Translations under genes and position numbers: made by a program
Assembly: GCF_019991125.1 (NCBI RefSeq)
Contig: NZ_JAGENB010000009.1
Span: 1-64,000 of the forward strand
Source: Phyllobacterium calauticae
Lineage (GTDB): Bacteria > Pseudomonadota > Alphaproteobacteria > Rhizobiales > Rhizobiaceae
Direction of reading: 5' to 3'
Length of the DNA stretch: 64,000 nucleotides
In this document: one piece after another, positions 40,785 to 50,086 of the stretch
Layout: each line of letters opens with the position of its first letter
Numbering within the stretch: position 1 is the stretch's first letter
Notes under the pieces: generated by a model
The model's database searches: none
What the model was told of the DNA's origin: nothing
Seen by the model: only the letters and a program-made list of their open reading frames with translations

Positions 40785-41057
40785 TCACAGAAGGGTTCGG
40801 GACGAAGAATTTGAGGATTCCGTCATTGATTCCAACTTTTCAAAACTCCTCTCGCTTTGAACGGCCCGTTCCACGATCTGTTCGATGCTGCGTATCTTTA
40901 AATTGAAGAGCGCAATCACTGTGCGTCCAAGACGGTCCGAGTGAATATCTGTTTTGGGCGAACGTCCCAGTATTTGGGATGCCCGATCATGTGCGGTTTG
41001 CATCGCACGCCAGTCATCGTCGGTATATTGTTCGTAAAGGTGGTCATTAGATCTCAT
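40785..41057 (-). CDS. Small hypothetical protein upstream of the HWE kinase
   Basis: A 90-residue protein (MRSNDHLYEQYTDDDWRAMQ, then SDRLGRTVIALFNLKIRSIE and a Ser-rich end). It is helical and charged. I compared it with NepR and do not see the NepR core, so I leave it unassigned. The start follows AAAGGGATAAAAGC. It ends 10 bases before the kinase gene and is probably in the same operon. Confidence 0.55.
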   Translation of the reverse strand: MRSNDHLYEQYTDDDWRAMQTAHDRASQILGRSPKTDIHSDRLGRTVIALFNLKIRSIEQIVERAVQSERSFEKLESMTESSNSSSRTLL

Positions 41058-41263
41058 GCTTTTATCCCTTTTTTCGGGCGAAAGCACTATGGCGTCTTCC
41101 AAGCGCCGGCAGCCTATGACGTTAAAGCCCGGCGGCTCGCGAATTATAGGCTTCCTATAGGAAGACGCAAAACTATCCTCTAACATACTGTTATTGCGCG
41201 GCGAGTTGGGGTGGCTCAAAGCAGTAAGAAAGAAATATCTGACTCTTTGTTTATCTATGGCCA

Positions 41264-41312
41264 TGGGCCCCCTTGATCAGGCGCTGCTTTACACCGCGCC
41301 TGATCAGGGGGC
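41264..41312 (-). terminator. Long hairpin after the DUF1236 gene
   Basis: An 11-bp perfect stem (TGATCAGGCGC with its complement) extended by GGCCCCC/GGGGGCC with one bulged base, placed 8 bases past the stop codon. Confidence 0.6.
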
Positions 41313-41319
41313 CTACATA

Positions 41320-41610
41320 TTATTTCGACAGATAAATGACTTTTCTGTTCTCCAATGAGACGATAACAGGCCGGCCATTGACATAGACGTAGCCATACTG
41401 AGGGCTGTCAGGAATGGGCCTGAGCTCGACATCTTCGGGAACAACAAATCCTTGGCTTACATCACCGTCAATCACGACAGGATCAGATGGATTGGCGATG
41501 ACATAATCGCGGGTCTGCTGCGGTACTTCCACAATCACTGTATCTTGCGCGAATGCGACGCTCGAACTTGCCATCATCAGCGTTGCGGTTATTGCAATTA
41601 TCTTTTTCAT
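41320..41610 (-). CDS. Exported DUF1236 protein
   Basis: A 96-residue protein with a signal peptide (MKKIIAITATLMMASSSVAF) and a DUF1236 domain whose C-terminus, YGYVYVNGRPVIVSLENRKV, is characteristic. DUF1236 proteins are found in rhizobia, often in the periplasm, without known function. A GGAAC-N16-TGTT promoter lies 45 bases upstream. Confidence 0.85.
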   Translation of the reverse strand: MKKIIAITATLMMASSSVAFAQDTVIVEVPQQTRDYVIANPSDPVVIDGDVSQGFVVPEDVELRPIPDSPQYGYVYVNGRPVIVSLENRKVIYLSK

Positions 41611-41654
41611 TATCTTGCCTCTCTGTGGTTCCGGTAAGAACCCGGTGCATCAAC

Positions 41655-41679
41655 AACAAAGGCTGCGCAAAATGGTTCC
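41655..41679 (-). promoter_or_regulatory. EcfG-like promoter (TGTT variant) for the DUF1236 gene
   Basis: Minus strand GGAAC (41679-41675), 16 bases, TGTT (41658-41655). Confidence 0.5.
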
Positions 41680-41833
41680 TTAACGGTGCAACTCTGTACA
41701 GGTTAGGGAGGAGATCTCTTCTCACTTTGGGTCGATAAATATGTGATGTTGAGGAGAATTCGATAGGCTTACTCAAGCAAGGAATGATGAGAAGCTAATG
41801 GCAGTGCTGGCAGATTGAATGTTTGCCGCACGC

Positions 41834-43390
41834 TCATTCTTTGAGACTTTGCCGAAAGTCATCATTGGCAAATGGTATTATCAAGAGGGGTACTAAAGTT
41901 ATGATGGCGAGCATTGCCCAGGCATCATTGATCGATTGTACCGTAGCGGCCTTAGCGATGAGCGGGCTAAAAATGCTCTGCGCGGCGGCATCCAATTGTC
42001 CTGGCAGATGCTGCAGAAATACATTGCGATCGATCCCGACGAATTCTGCCGTCCGCATATCTCCAGCGAGCAGTTTATTGGCGATTGCAACGCCGTGCGT
42101 GGTCGAACGCGTGTAGATAACGGTGTCAATGATTGCCAAACCGATTGCTCCACCCAGATTGCGCATCAGATTGAACAAGCCGCTGGCATCGGGAACTTGC
42201 TCCTCAGGGAGATTTCCCAGTGCAAGCCGTGTTGGAGGCAAAAGACAAAACATTATTGCTAATCCCCGAATACACTGGGGCCAGAACATTCCATCAGAGT
42301 CGGTTTGAGGCGTTTGAAAGGCACTGTATCCCAGTCCGATCGCAAAAAGCACGAAGCCAAATGTCGAGAGTAACCGTGCCTCTGCCCGCTTTTCCAGCAA
42401 AACAGCGATCGGTGCGATCATCAGTTGCACCATACCTGTCACAAGCATCATTGAACCGATTTCCAGGGCATTATGCCCTCGAACAAATGCCAAGAAGACC
42501 GGCATCAAATAGACCGCGCCAAAGAGGCCAAATCCGAGAACAAAACTCAAAACGCAACCAATGGAAAAATTCCGATCTCTAAAATTCCGCAAATCGACCA
42601 GAGGATTGCGAGAATTCCAGGTGCGGAGCGAAAAAGCCAAAAGGTTGGTTGCACTGAACGACATTAAAACGAGCACCCAAGGCCCTGTCCATCCGCTGTG
42701 CGGAGCCTCCTTCAAGGCAAGCTCGAGTGTGGCGAGACCTGCCGCCATCAATGCCAGTGATGGAAAATCAAGCGACCGGATTTGCCGCAATTGCATAGGT
42801 ACCCGCGGCAACAGAAAGATTGCAAGCGACGTCGCGAATAGACCAGGCAGCACATTTATCAAAAAGAGCCAATGCCAGGAATAGGTGTTAGTGATCCAGC
42901 CACCGACGATGGGTCCAACAGTGGGTGCCAGAACCGCGAGCACGCCCGCTATAGTCGTTGCAACGCTCTGGCGTCGCAAGGGAAACAAAAGGAATACCGC
43001 CGAGAAAACCAACGGAATGAGTGTGCCTCCGGAAAACCCTTGCAGAATGCGCCAGACGAGCAAGGCAAAGAAAGTGCCGCTCTGCGCGCATCCGATGGAT
43101 GTCAAAGTGAATATTGCCGTGCCAAAGACGAATAGCCACCGCATGCTGAACAGCTTGGTCAAAAAGCCGGTCAGCGGAATCGCGACGACCTCGGCGATAA
43201 GATACGCCGTTTGAATCCAGCTCATCTGGTCAGGATGGATGCTGAGTGCACCTTGGATCGTCGGGAGAGATGTGGCAACGATCTGTACATCGAGAATAGC
43301 CATAAACATGCCAATGCACATTGCAACAAACCCCAGCCATGTTGCAAAGTTGGGTGCCCGTAGGCTGGTTGCATCAGCGTTTTGAATCAT
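41834..43390 (-). CDS. MFS exporter of the DHA2 (EmrB/QacA) group
   Basis: A 518-residue protein with 14 predicted membrane spans. Motif DVQIVATSLPTIQGALSI in the first span and the antiporter motif region APTVGPIVGGWI in the fifth mark the 14-span drug:H+ antiporters. It overlaps the upstream methyltransferase gene by 17 bases. As the third gene of a type III polyketide operon, it probably exports or moves the polyketide product, although it could protect against another compound. No separate promoter is visible. Confidence 0.88.
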   Translation of the reverse strand: MIQNADATSLRAPNFATWLGFVAMCIGMFMAILDVQIVATSLPTIQGALSIHPDQMSWIQTAYLIAEVVAIPLTGFLTKLFSMRWLFVFGTAIFTLTSIGCAQSGTFFALLVWRILQGFSGGTLIPLVFSAVFLLFPLRRQSVATTIAGVLAVLAPTVGPIVGGWITNTYSWHWLFLINVLPGLFATSLAIFLLPRVPMQLRQIRSLDFPSLALMAAGLATLELALKEAPHSGWTGPWVLVLMSFSATNLLAFSLRTWNSRNPLVDLRNFRDRNFSIGCVLSFVLGFGLFGAVYLMPVFLAFVRGHNALEIGSMMLVTGMVQLMIAPIAVLLEKRAEARLLSTFGFVLFAIGLGYSAFQTPQTDSDGMFWPQCIRGLAIMFCLLPPTRLALGNLPEEQVPDASGLFNLMRNLGGAIGLAIIDTVIYTRSTTHGVAIANKLLAGDMRTAEFVGIDRNVFLQHLPGQLDAAAQSIFSPLIAKAATVQSINDAWAMLAIITLVPLLIIPFANDDFRQSLKE

Positions 43391-43880
43391 TGCGCAAATC
43401 CCGCAGCGCAGAATTTTCTTCTCGGATTCTGAAAGCCAGGACCGCAGCGTTTAGCAGCGAGAATATGAGAGCATACCGGCCCAGGCCAAAGCACAACGGC
43501 AGGACTGCAATTTCGCCCACGACGACAAAATAGTTTGGATGCGAAACATATCTATACGGCCCTCTCCTGACAAGTGAACTCCCCGGCACAACTATAATAC
43601 GCGTTGTCCAGCGCCTCCCCAAGGTTGCAAGCACCCATATGCGCAGAGCTTGGAGCGCTGCAAAAATCAGCAGCCATGCAGGATCGATTTGCCTATTCCA
43701 AGCAAGTATCCAAAGGCCACCTAGCCAGAGGGTGTGAAGTGCAACTATCAGGCAATAATGTTTTGACGCGGCTTCATATGCACCGTGCTCCAATAGAGAT
43801 TTGGTATTTCGTCTGGCGAGCCATAGCTCGCAAATGCGCTCGATCGTAACCGCAGACAGAAGTGCTGTTGCCGCAATCAT
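43374..43880 (-). CDS. Isoprenylcysteine carboxyl methyltransferase-like membrane enzyme
   Basis: A 168-residue membrane methyltransferase. After four hydrophobic segments the C-terminal ICMT motif RRGPYRYVSHPNYFVVVGEI is complete, followed by RIREENSAL. In Bacillus the related BpsB (YpbQ) methylates alkylpyrones made by the type III synthase BpsA, and the same is plausible here because the gene follows a type III synthase with a 4-base ATGA overlap. Confidence 0.87.
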   Translation of the reverse strand: MIAATALLSAVTIERICELWLARRNTKSLLEHGAYEAASKHYCLIVALHTLWLGGLWILAWNRQIDPAWLLIFAALQALRIWVLATLGRRWTTRIIVVPGSSLVRRGPYRYVSHPNYFVVVGEIAVLPLCFGLGRYALIFSLLNAAVLAFRIREENSALRDLRNDSKR

Positions 43881-44929
43881 GCTGCTCTCTGGAGAGATAC
43901 ACAGCTCACGCTAAAACCCGGTCCCAGTGCAGTAAGGAGGGTACGTGACGGTAAGCCGGCTTGGACGACACGGTCCAATACAAAAAGTGCGGTTGGAGCC
44001 GACATGTTTCCATAATCGGACAACACGTCACGCTCATGGTCCAAACTGCCTTGACCAAGCGACAGTGCTGTCTCCAGAGCAGCAATCACTTTGGTACCCC
44101 CCGGATGACAGGCAAATCTATCGATATCTGTCATGCCAAGATCAGCACGGTTTAAAATACCCGATATAGCCGGTGCAATGCGTTCCTCAGCAAATGGCGG
44201 TATTGCTCGATCAAAAATAACGCCGAACCCCTGCTTATCAACGCTCCAACCCATGATGTCGAGCGTATCAGGCCAAGTATGCTGGCCGGACATTTCGATG
44301 TTTGCGATACCTGCGTCACCCGCCTTGAGAATGCAGGCGGCCGCCCCATCCCCGAACAGCGCAGTTGCGACGATGTTGGCCTTTGTCAATTGATCCAGTC
44401 GGAACGCGAGCGTGCACAGTTCAACTGCAACCAGCAGGACAATTTTTCCGGGCCGCGCTGCTGCAAATCGAGATGCAATGGAGAATCCTGAGACACCGCC
44501 GGCACAGCCAAGGCCGAAGACAGGCACCCTTTCGATGTCTTCACGAAACCCCATTTGATGAGCGACGCGCGCTTCGAGACTAGGCGTGGCTATACCTGTT
44601 GAGGAAACCGTGACGACGATATCGACATCTTCACCTCGAAGGTCCGCTTTCTCCAGCGCCTGCTGAGCCGCACTAACGAACAAACTGCATGCCCCTTCGA
44701 TATAGGCGGCATTTCGTTCCGGCCAGCCCAGCGGTTCAAGATACCACTCAAGAGGCCTGATCGCATAGCGCCTACGAATGCCCGAGCTCTCGAACACCTT
44801 TGCCAAACGATCAAAATCCTTGAACCGATCCGAAAATGCGCGATGCGCTACGGCGGCTGCATCTCGCTGTTCGATCATATGCGATGGAACAGCTGTTCCG
44901 ATCGAGATCAGCTTCGTAGCTTGAGCCAT
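43877..44929 (-). CDS. Type III polyketide synthase
   Basis: A 350-residue chalcone-synthase-fold enzyme. The catalytic triad is complete: C142 in FGLGCAGGVSG, H275 in FACHPGGTKV and N308 in SDYGNMSAP. Bacterial relatives condense fatty acyl-CoA with malonyl-CoA to alkylpyrones or alkylresorcinols. The neighbouring ICMT-like enzyme and MFS exporter support a methylated, hydrophobic product. The start at 44929 follows AAGGAATGTC; an upstream ATG at 44953 is possible. The promoter is GGAAC-N17-CGTT. Confidence 0.92.
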   Translation of the reverse strand: MAQATKLISIGTAVPSHMIEQRDAAAVAHRAFSDRFKDFDRLAKVFESSGIRRRYAIRPLEWYLEPLGWPERNAAYIEGACSLFVSAAQQALEKADLRGEDVDIVVTVSSTGIATPSLEARVAHQMGFREDIERVPVFGLGCAGGVSGFSIASRFAAARPGKIVLLVAVELCTLAFRLDQLTKANIVATALFGDGAAACILKAGDAGIANIEMSGQHTWPDTLDIMGWSVDKQGFGVIFDRAIPPFAEERIAPAISGILNRADLGMTDIDRFACHPGGTKVIAALETALSLGQGSLDHERDVLSDYGNMSAPTALFVLDRVVQAGLPSRTLLTALGPGFSVSCVSLQRAA

Positions 44930-44995
44930 GACATTCCTTGATATCAATCGCATGCCCCTGAGCAGCGTGCGCAAACACTAAAATTCCCTAGCAGG

Positions 44996-45021
44996 AACGT
45001 AGCCTCAGGGAAGAAAGTTCC
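44996..45021 (-). promoter_or_regulatory. EcfG-type promoter (N17) for the polyketide operon
   Basis: Minus strand GGAAC (45021-45017), 17 bases, CGTT (44999-44996), 67 bases before the start codon. Confidence 0.65.
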
Positions 45022-45170
45022 TGCCGAGGTATCCAGAAAACGTGCTGAAAATTCAAAAGACTATTTAAGAACGTGCGCGAATGATCGCATTCGCGCACGA
45101 CCTGGAATACTCACAATACAGTTAGTAGAGGCTGCCAAACTCACGCGTCTACCGAATAACGCGCAAAGGC

Positions 45171-45257
45171 TTAATACCAACGTCCACGACCGTAAAAGCC
45201 GCCTCCACCCAGTAAAATAACAATGAGAAGGATGATAAGAAGTGTGGTGAGATCCAT
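45171..45257 (-). CDS. 28-residue membrane peptide, DUF3309-like
   Basis: MDLTTLLIILLIVILLGGGG followed by FYGRGRWY. One hydrophobic span and a Gly/aromatic tail with Tyr-Gly-Arg repeats resemble short DUF3309-type peptides of alphaproteobacteria. AGGAAACGGAA precedes the ATG. It has a perfect EcfG-type promoter 76 bases upstream. The function is unknown. Confidence 0.65.
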   Translation of the reverse strand: MDLTTLLIILLIVILLGGGGFYGRGRWY

Positions 45258-45332
45258 TTCCGTTTCCTAAGATGATCGTGCCATCCAGACTGAACTTGTT
45301 TGCACAAGTGTCACAGGGCATTTCACTTGGAC

Positions 45333-45357
45333 AACGTTTCAAGTACCTTATCGTTCC
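45333..45357 (-). promoter_or_regulatory. EcfG-type promoter for the 28-residue membrane peptide
   Basis: Minus strand GGAAC (45357-45353), 16 bases, CGTT (45336-45333). Confidence 0.72.
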
Positions 45358-45544
45358 ATTTCGACCCGCAAAACCATGCAGATGCAGTCAATCGTCACGT
45401 CTCACCTATGGAGCGACCTACATTCGGGGGGTGGATTGTCTGATCCAACGCATTCCACAACTGTTTAACAGCGCAACGTCGTCAAAAGATCAAACATTGC
45501 GGGTATCCTACGCGGCTCTAACACCAATGGCGGCAATTTTGGGC

Positions 45545-46642
45545 CTACCCTTCAAGGAAATGCCCGGCCGCGTTGAGCGGTGCAACACCGTCGCAGATAA
45601 TCTTTGTGATCGCGAGCATCGGAACCGCCAGTATCGCGCCGGGAGCCCCCCACATCCAAAACCAGAAGATCAATGATAGTATCACCAGCACGGGATTAAG
45701 GGTGAAACGCCGTGCCAGAAGCATGGGCGTAATGATCTCGCCTTCCACCAAGTGGATTAGGAGATAAAGGCCTGCGGGCAAAAATGCTGCCCAACTACCC
45801 TCGATTGCGAGCAATCCAGCGAACACAAAAATGGTGATTCCGGCGAAGGGGCCCATAATGGGGATATAGTTCAAAAGGAAGGCAACCACTCCCCAGAGCA
45901 CAGGGTCCCCCAGACCAGTTGCCCACATTGCTATTCCAGTAGCGAGGCCAACCAACCCGTTCATGAGCGTTATGGTGAGGAGATAGGCAGAAATATCCTT
46001 CTCTACCTGCTGTGACAGGGCGACCACCTGACGCTTTTCACTATAGCGGGGAAGGATTTCAACGGTGCGGCGCAAAAACGTGTCGCCAGCCACGAGAAGG
46101 AAAAATAAAATCAGAATGGTCTCGAAAAATCCACCTGCGAAATGCTGGGTACCTTTGAGAAGAACTGCTGATAAACTGAAACCAGCATCTCCCTGCCCTC
46201 CGTCAATCCTGTGCATAAAGGCAAAGAAAGTTTGGATCGGTTGGCTTAGGAAATGAAGTCGTTGTTCGAGTTTCTGGAGGCCATCCGGTAATCGTCCCGC
46301 CCATGATGAAGCAGGACCTGATACGGCAGCTCCTATGCCGACAATCAAAGCAAAAAAGGCAAGAATCAGCATAAGAGCCGAGAGGGATCGTGGAAGGTGT
46401 ACTCGTTCCAATTGACGCATGGCCGGCTGAAACAGAAGATTTAGAACGAAAGCCAAAACAATCGGCAGCACAATATCTGCAGCGATATAAGCCGCCGTCA
46501 AAATTGCAAGGACAAGTAAACAGGACAGCACAATCAACTGTGGATCCGACGGCAGTGAATTGCTTTCTTCCGGTAAAGCGGAAATCTCCGTTGGGGGCGT
46601 TTCAGCACCTGGAGCCTTGGCAGATAAAGGAGATTTGGTCAT
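45545..46642 (-). CDS. AI-2E family (PerM/YdiK-type) membrane protein
   Basis: A 365-residue integral membrane protein of the AI-2E transporter family with about eight spans: ILTAAYIAADIVLPIVLAFV, then a long loop, then VVAFLLNYIPIMGPFAGITI, a diagnostic family motif, and LVEGEIITPMLLARRF. Members export signals, sodium or other solutes; the substrate here is unknown. The N-terminal 30 residues are a Pro/Ser-rich cytoplasmic arm. Confidence 0.88.
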   Translation of the reverse strand: MTKSPLSAKAPGAETPPTEISALPEESNSLPSDPQLIVLSCLLVLAILTAAYIAADIVLPIVLAFVLNLLFQPAMRQLERVHLPRSLSALMLILAFFALIVGIGAAVSGPASSWAGRLPDGLQKLEQRLHFLSQPIQTFFAFMHRIDGGQGDAGFSLSAVLLKGTQHFAGGFFETILILFFLLVAGDTFLRRTVEILPRYSEKRQVVALSQQVEKDISAYLLTITLMNGLVGLATGIAMWATGLGDPVLWGVVAFLLNYIPIMGPFAGITIFVFAGLLAIEGSWAAFLPAGLYLLIHLVEGEIITPMLLARRFTLNPVLVILSLIFWFWMWGAPGAILAVPMLAITKIICDGVAPLNAAGHFLEG

Positions 46643-46934
46643 TGGTGTCTCCTGATCAAATAAGCTATTGCTCCGGTGAGCTGCATATTTTCGTTATCAA
46701 AAAAGCTGATTTTGGCCTTATCACCCGGGAATTCATTCCATTCATTACGCGATTGATCTTAACGAGCGACGAGTCAAGGCATATCCTAACATGTAGATCA
46801 GTCAAAAGTTCCCCTATCATGCACTTTGCAGCATAAGTTCACTTTGCAAGTTTGACCCTTACGGTAAATGCTGGCTGCGCTATTCTGGATGTTCAGAGGG
46901 TTTGACAATAACAACCAAGGAATGGAGTTAGAAC

Positions 46935-47387
46935 ATGATTATCGAAGAGATGACCGGGCAGGAAATAAAATCTCTGCTTCAGCGCGTCACATTGGGTCGT
47001 CTGGCGTGTTCCAAGGATAATCAGCCGTATATCGTTCCACTGAGCTTCAGTTATGACGTGGCATTTTTGTATGCTCTAACCACTGCAGGCACCAAAGTCG
47101 ATTGGATGCGGTCCAATCCCAAGGTATGCGTAGAATTCGATGAAATCGTTGCCACCAACAATTGGCACAGCGTCATCGTCAACGGCCTTTACGAAGAATT
47201 GACCGATGCGCCGGAGCATATATCTGCGAGGGATGACGCGCAAAAGCTTCTCAGTAAGAAAGCGGAATGGTGGCAGCCGGCATATGTCAAAACTGTAATC
47301 CGAGACCAGGAAAGGGAACTGAATCCAGTCTTCTTTCGTATTTCCATTCTCGAAACGACAGGTCATAAAGCGATAAAAAAGAGTTGA
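46935..47387 (+). CDS. Flavin-binding pyridoxamine-5-phosphate-oxidase-like protein
   Basis: A 150-residue split-barrel protein. IIEEMTGQEIKSLLQRVTLG, RLACSKDNQPYIVPLSFSYD and KVDWMRSNPKVCVEFDEIV match the FMN-binding PNPOx-like family, which includes NimA-type nitroreductases. Many such genes are induced in stress or low oxygen. The start follows AAGGAATGGAGTTAGAAC. No stress-type promoter was found. Confidence 0.8.
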   Translation: MIIEEMTGQEIKSLLQRVTLGRLACSKDNQPYIVPLSFSYDVAFLYALTTAGTKVDWMRSNPKVCVEFDEIVATNNWHSVIVNGLYEELTDAPEHISARDDAQKLLSKKAEWWQPAYVKTVIRDQERELNPVFFRISILETTGHKAIKKS

Positions 47388-47973
47388 TCTTTCAGTGCTT
47401 TAAAGGGCCCAATCCTGCGCAATACACGCAGAAAGTCGGTGGCCGCTAAACAAACGAACTCCATATCGCGACATATTCACGATGCAGGACGACTATGCGC
47501 ATTTTTTTGTTTATGAGGCCCGGCATGTGATGGGGTTTCACAGAAGGGAACTGCCGAGCCCCAACCGACCAGCAAGGCCGGCGGTTCATTTTGCTCTTCC
47601 CACAAAATATTGGCAACAATATTCATGCATTTGGCTCCATAGACGAAAGCAACACCTTGATGTAATTGCAATATATCTATTTCTCGCGCTATCTTTTGTC
47701 CTTTTTTCAGCAATGAATGGCGTATTTATCTATTACCTAAATTATTTACCCGTTGCGTTACTTAACTGTCTTTTCTGACGCTGATTGCCCAGGAGATCCG
47801 CGTAATTCCTGTCTTAAGTCTTTTCTACTTTTCAGCAGGGCGATAGGTTTCGCGCCATGTTCACTCGATTATACTGGACGATGACTTACGAGATTTTGCC
47901 CCAAACTGAGTGCTTGTTATAAAAGGGCGATCCGAAGACCGCCCTTGTTCGTTCTGTTCGTGGACTTCCTGTA
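47388..47973. other. Intergenic region, mostly featureless
   Basis: About 585 bases between convergent genes. An open frame at 47482-47778 with a hydrophobic end has no start signal and is not called. A hairpin at 47923-47946 ends the minus-strand gene. Confidence 0.4.
47923..47946 (-). terminator. Rho-independent terminator
   Basis: AAGGGCG at 47923-47929 pairs with CGCCCTT at 47940-47946; on the minus strand the stem runs into TTTTAT. Confidence 0.65.
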
Positions 47974-48345
47974 TCATTTGGCCATATGCCATACACCCCC
48001 AACGCCATCGCCATTGGTATCCCCTGATTTCATATCTTTCGAATAGGTGTAGAGCGGCTTGCCACTATAAGCCCACATGTCTTTGCCGTCGGAAGCTTTG
48101 ACAATGGACCATTCGCCAGCGGCTTTGGCCTTGCCATCGGTATGAAACGCCGGCCACATTTTCAGGCAATCCTGGTCGCAGTTGGATTTACCCTTCGCGT
48201 CCTTGTCGAAAGTATAGAGCGTCATGCTCTTCTCGTTGACCAGAACCTTGCCCATCTTGGTATCCATCATCTTGGCAGGCTCAGCCGCAAAAGCCGATGC
48301 GGCTGTGGCAGCCAGTATGCCCATAGCAATTAAAATCGTTTTCAT
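47974..48345 (-). CDS. Exported COG4315-type repeat protein
   Basis: A 123-residue protein with a signal peptide (MKTILIAMGILAATAASAFA). The mature part has the repeated fold of COG4315 proteins: KVLVNEKSMTLYTFDKD, CDQDCLKMWPAF, then MWAYSGKPLYTYSKD and GDGVGGVWHMAK. These are periplasmic or lipid-anchored proteins of unknown function; this one has no lipobox. The start follows AAAGGGAGTATCATC. It has a perfect EcfG-type promoter. Confidence 0.83.
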   Translation of the reverse strand: MKTILIAMGILAATAASAFAAEPAKMMDTKMGKVLVNEKSMTLYTFDKDAKGKSNCDQDCLKMWPAFHTDGKAKAAGEWSIVKASDGKDMWAYSGKPLYTYSKDMKSGDTNGDGVGGVWHMAK

Positions 48346-48405
48346 GATGATACTCCCTTTCGGGAATGCCGACTGAATGTCAGTAGTGCCCGATATGAAT
48401 ATAAT

Positions 48406-48430
48406 AACGTCCCAAGCCCCTAGCTGTTCC
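48406..48430 (-). promoter_or_regulatory. EcfG-type promoter for the COG4315-type gene
   Basis: Minus strand GGAAC (48430-48426), 16 bases, CGTT (48409-48406), 61 bases before the ATG. Confidence 0.75.
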
Positions 48431-48490
48431 ATTTTTGGCAGCGCGTTGTCCTTCAAGGTCTGGTACTGCGCATCAATGAACTGAGATAGC

Positions 48491-48757
48491 ATTCGTGATT
48501 TGACTACCGACATTGCGCCGATCATAAGCCAAACGGCTGTGCCGAGGTGCAGCATGAGACCCGGCGGGTGATGATGAAGGCAACCGCCGGGTCTCTTCTT
48601 GAAAAAGCCATATCCGGGGATCACATTTTCTGAGTTGCTACTCTCCAGTGCAACGAGAGGCCCGGCGATATTCTTCCCCCGTATAGCCCCAGCCGGGCCT
48701 CTTCTTTCAAATCATACCAATCGGTATGTTGACAGTGGGCTTAGCCAGGAGGACAAT
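48491..48757 (+). repeat. Copy 2 of a 265-bp intergenic structured repeat
   Basis: Aligns with 23254-23514 throughout. The first hairpin has a perfect 12-bp stem (48556-48567 with 48584-48595), followed by TCTT. A second hairpin pairs GAGGCCCGGC with GCCGGGCCTC further on and is again followed by TCTTT. The two stems look like tandem terminators or a small structured RNA. Confidence 0.7.
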
Positions 48758-49246
48758 TGGAGGGTGATCTTGCTGGTCATAACTTTCGACCCGGCAGAGT
48801 ACGCCTCCGCACTAGCGCTGCCGGGCCTCTTTGCTGCCTCTTTCCGAGGCCAATGCGGTAAAGTGCAGCATCAAATCAGCGGTTCGTCTCTTACCATCTT
48901 CCCTCATATTTGGGGCAGAACAGGAACTGCTCCTCGAGCAAGGTCTACAAGATCTTTAGGTATAACAAGCCCATCAGACTATATTTTCCCTCCAGCTAAA
49001 AACTTTGAACTATCAAAATTATAGACGCGGCCGGGCCAAGCAAACTATCTGGGCTATCTGCAACAAACCCAAACTATCAATCTTTGTAGGCAAGTCACGC
49101 CCGCGTCACTCTCAAATAATTAACTTAATCTTTATTGAAGCCGAATGGGCATTTCCACGTAGATCAATCTTTTTGATTACCTGGATAAAAACAACAGAAA
49201 AAACAAAAAACTTGCAGGGCTATTCCTGTCAAAAATGGGGGCAAGT
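48758..49246. other. AT-rich region with further hairpins
   Basis: Near 48790-48830 a third GC-rich hairpin (CCCGGCAG with CTGCCGGG) is followed by CCTCTTT. The rest is AT-rich and should contain the promoter of the LuxR-type gene; no GGAAC promoter is present. Confidence 0.45.
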
Positions 49247-50086
49247 ATGAACGGTAATGTACCTTTTAATTTAAGTGAATGCGTGAACTACGAACCCGGA
49301 AAGAACTTTGAAAGCAAATCTGAAAATGCCATCTTCATTTATGCTGAAACGGGGGTCGTCTTTCAAGGACTTGTGAAGTCATTGGAAAGAACATTCGCTG
49401 ATATTCGGATAACACTGTCGAGTTTTCTACCGGATTCCCAGGACCCCGACATGGGCGTTGGATTGGTCCTTTTGCAGACCGAGCTGATCACCGACCTCCC
49501 GGATTGCATTGAACGCTGCAGGACATGTTTTCCGAATGCATCCATCACGCTCATGATCAATGGCGACGGATTTGCATCGCAGGGGTTGAATAGGTTGTTC
49601 TGCGACCGAAGAATCCAGGGCCTGCTTCCGTTCACCTTGAAGCTCGACATCTGGCTGGCTGCCATATGGCTGCTGCTCAATGGCGGCGAATATTACCCAT
49701 ACGGCGTTATGCAATCGCTGGAAAAGCTGGCGAAAGATGGCCACGCTCGCCATCAGCAACCGTCTCATGTGGAGGGAAAAAGGGGCCATATGTCCGGCAC
49801 CAAGCCGATCGATACATTGACATTGCGCGAACATCAAATTCTCGAGCTTCTGTCCGAAGGGCTGCAAAACAAGACCATCGCTGACCGGCTCAGCCTTTCA
49901 GATCATACGGTCAAAGTCCATGTTCACAATCTCATTCGAAAGCTCAAGGTGCACAACCGCACGCAGGCAGCGGCAGTATACCGTAATCACCTGGATCATG
50001 AATCTCTGCAATCAGCCTTCAGCTGGAACACCGAGCGAGCCTTCAGCCGCAATACCGAGATAACGGAATTGACGATCAACATCTAA
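49247..50086 (+). CDS. LuxR/NarL-type transcription regulator
   Basis: A 279-residue regulator. The N-terminal 150 residues resemble a degenerate receiver without an obvious phospho-acceptor Asp (IFIYAETGVVFQGLVKSLER is the first strand and helix). The C-terminal LuxR helix-turn-helix is complete: LTLREHQILELLSEGLQNKT, IADRLSLSDHTVKVHVHNLI and RKLKVHNRTQAA. The start at 49247 follows GGGGGCAAGT; an ATG at 49235 is in frame. The long AT-rich upstream region is unlike its neighbours. Confidence 0.82.
   Translation: MNGNVPFNLSECVNYEPGKNFESKSENAIFIYAETGVVFQGLVKSLERTFADIRITLSSFLPDSQDPDMGVGLVLLQTELITDLPDCIERCRTCFPNASITLMINGDGFASQGLNRLFCDRRIQGLLPFTLKLDIWLAAIWLLLNGGEYYPYGVMQSLEKLAKDGHARHQQPSHVEGKRGHMSGTKPIDTLTLREHQILELLSEGLQNKTIADRLSLSDHTVKVHVHNLIRKLKVHNRTQAAAVYRNHLDHESLQSAFSWNTERAFSRNTEITELTINI

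Noticed and set aside
40785-41057. Small protein near the HWE kinase considered as NepR anti-sigma factor
   Set aside because: The conserved NepR helices are not visible, and no ecfG or phyR gene is adjacent.
47482-47778. 98-codon frame with hydrophobic C-terminus
   Set aside because: No start signal, and a competing frame on the other strand of similar length.
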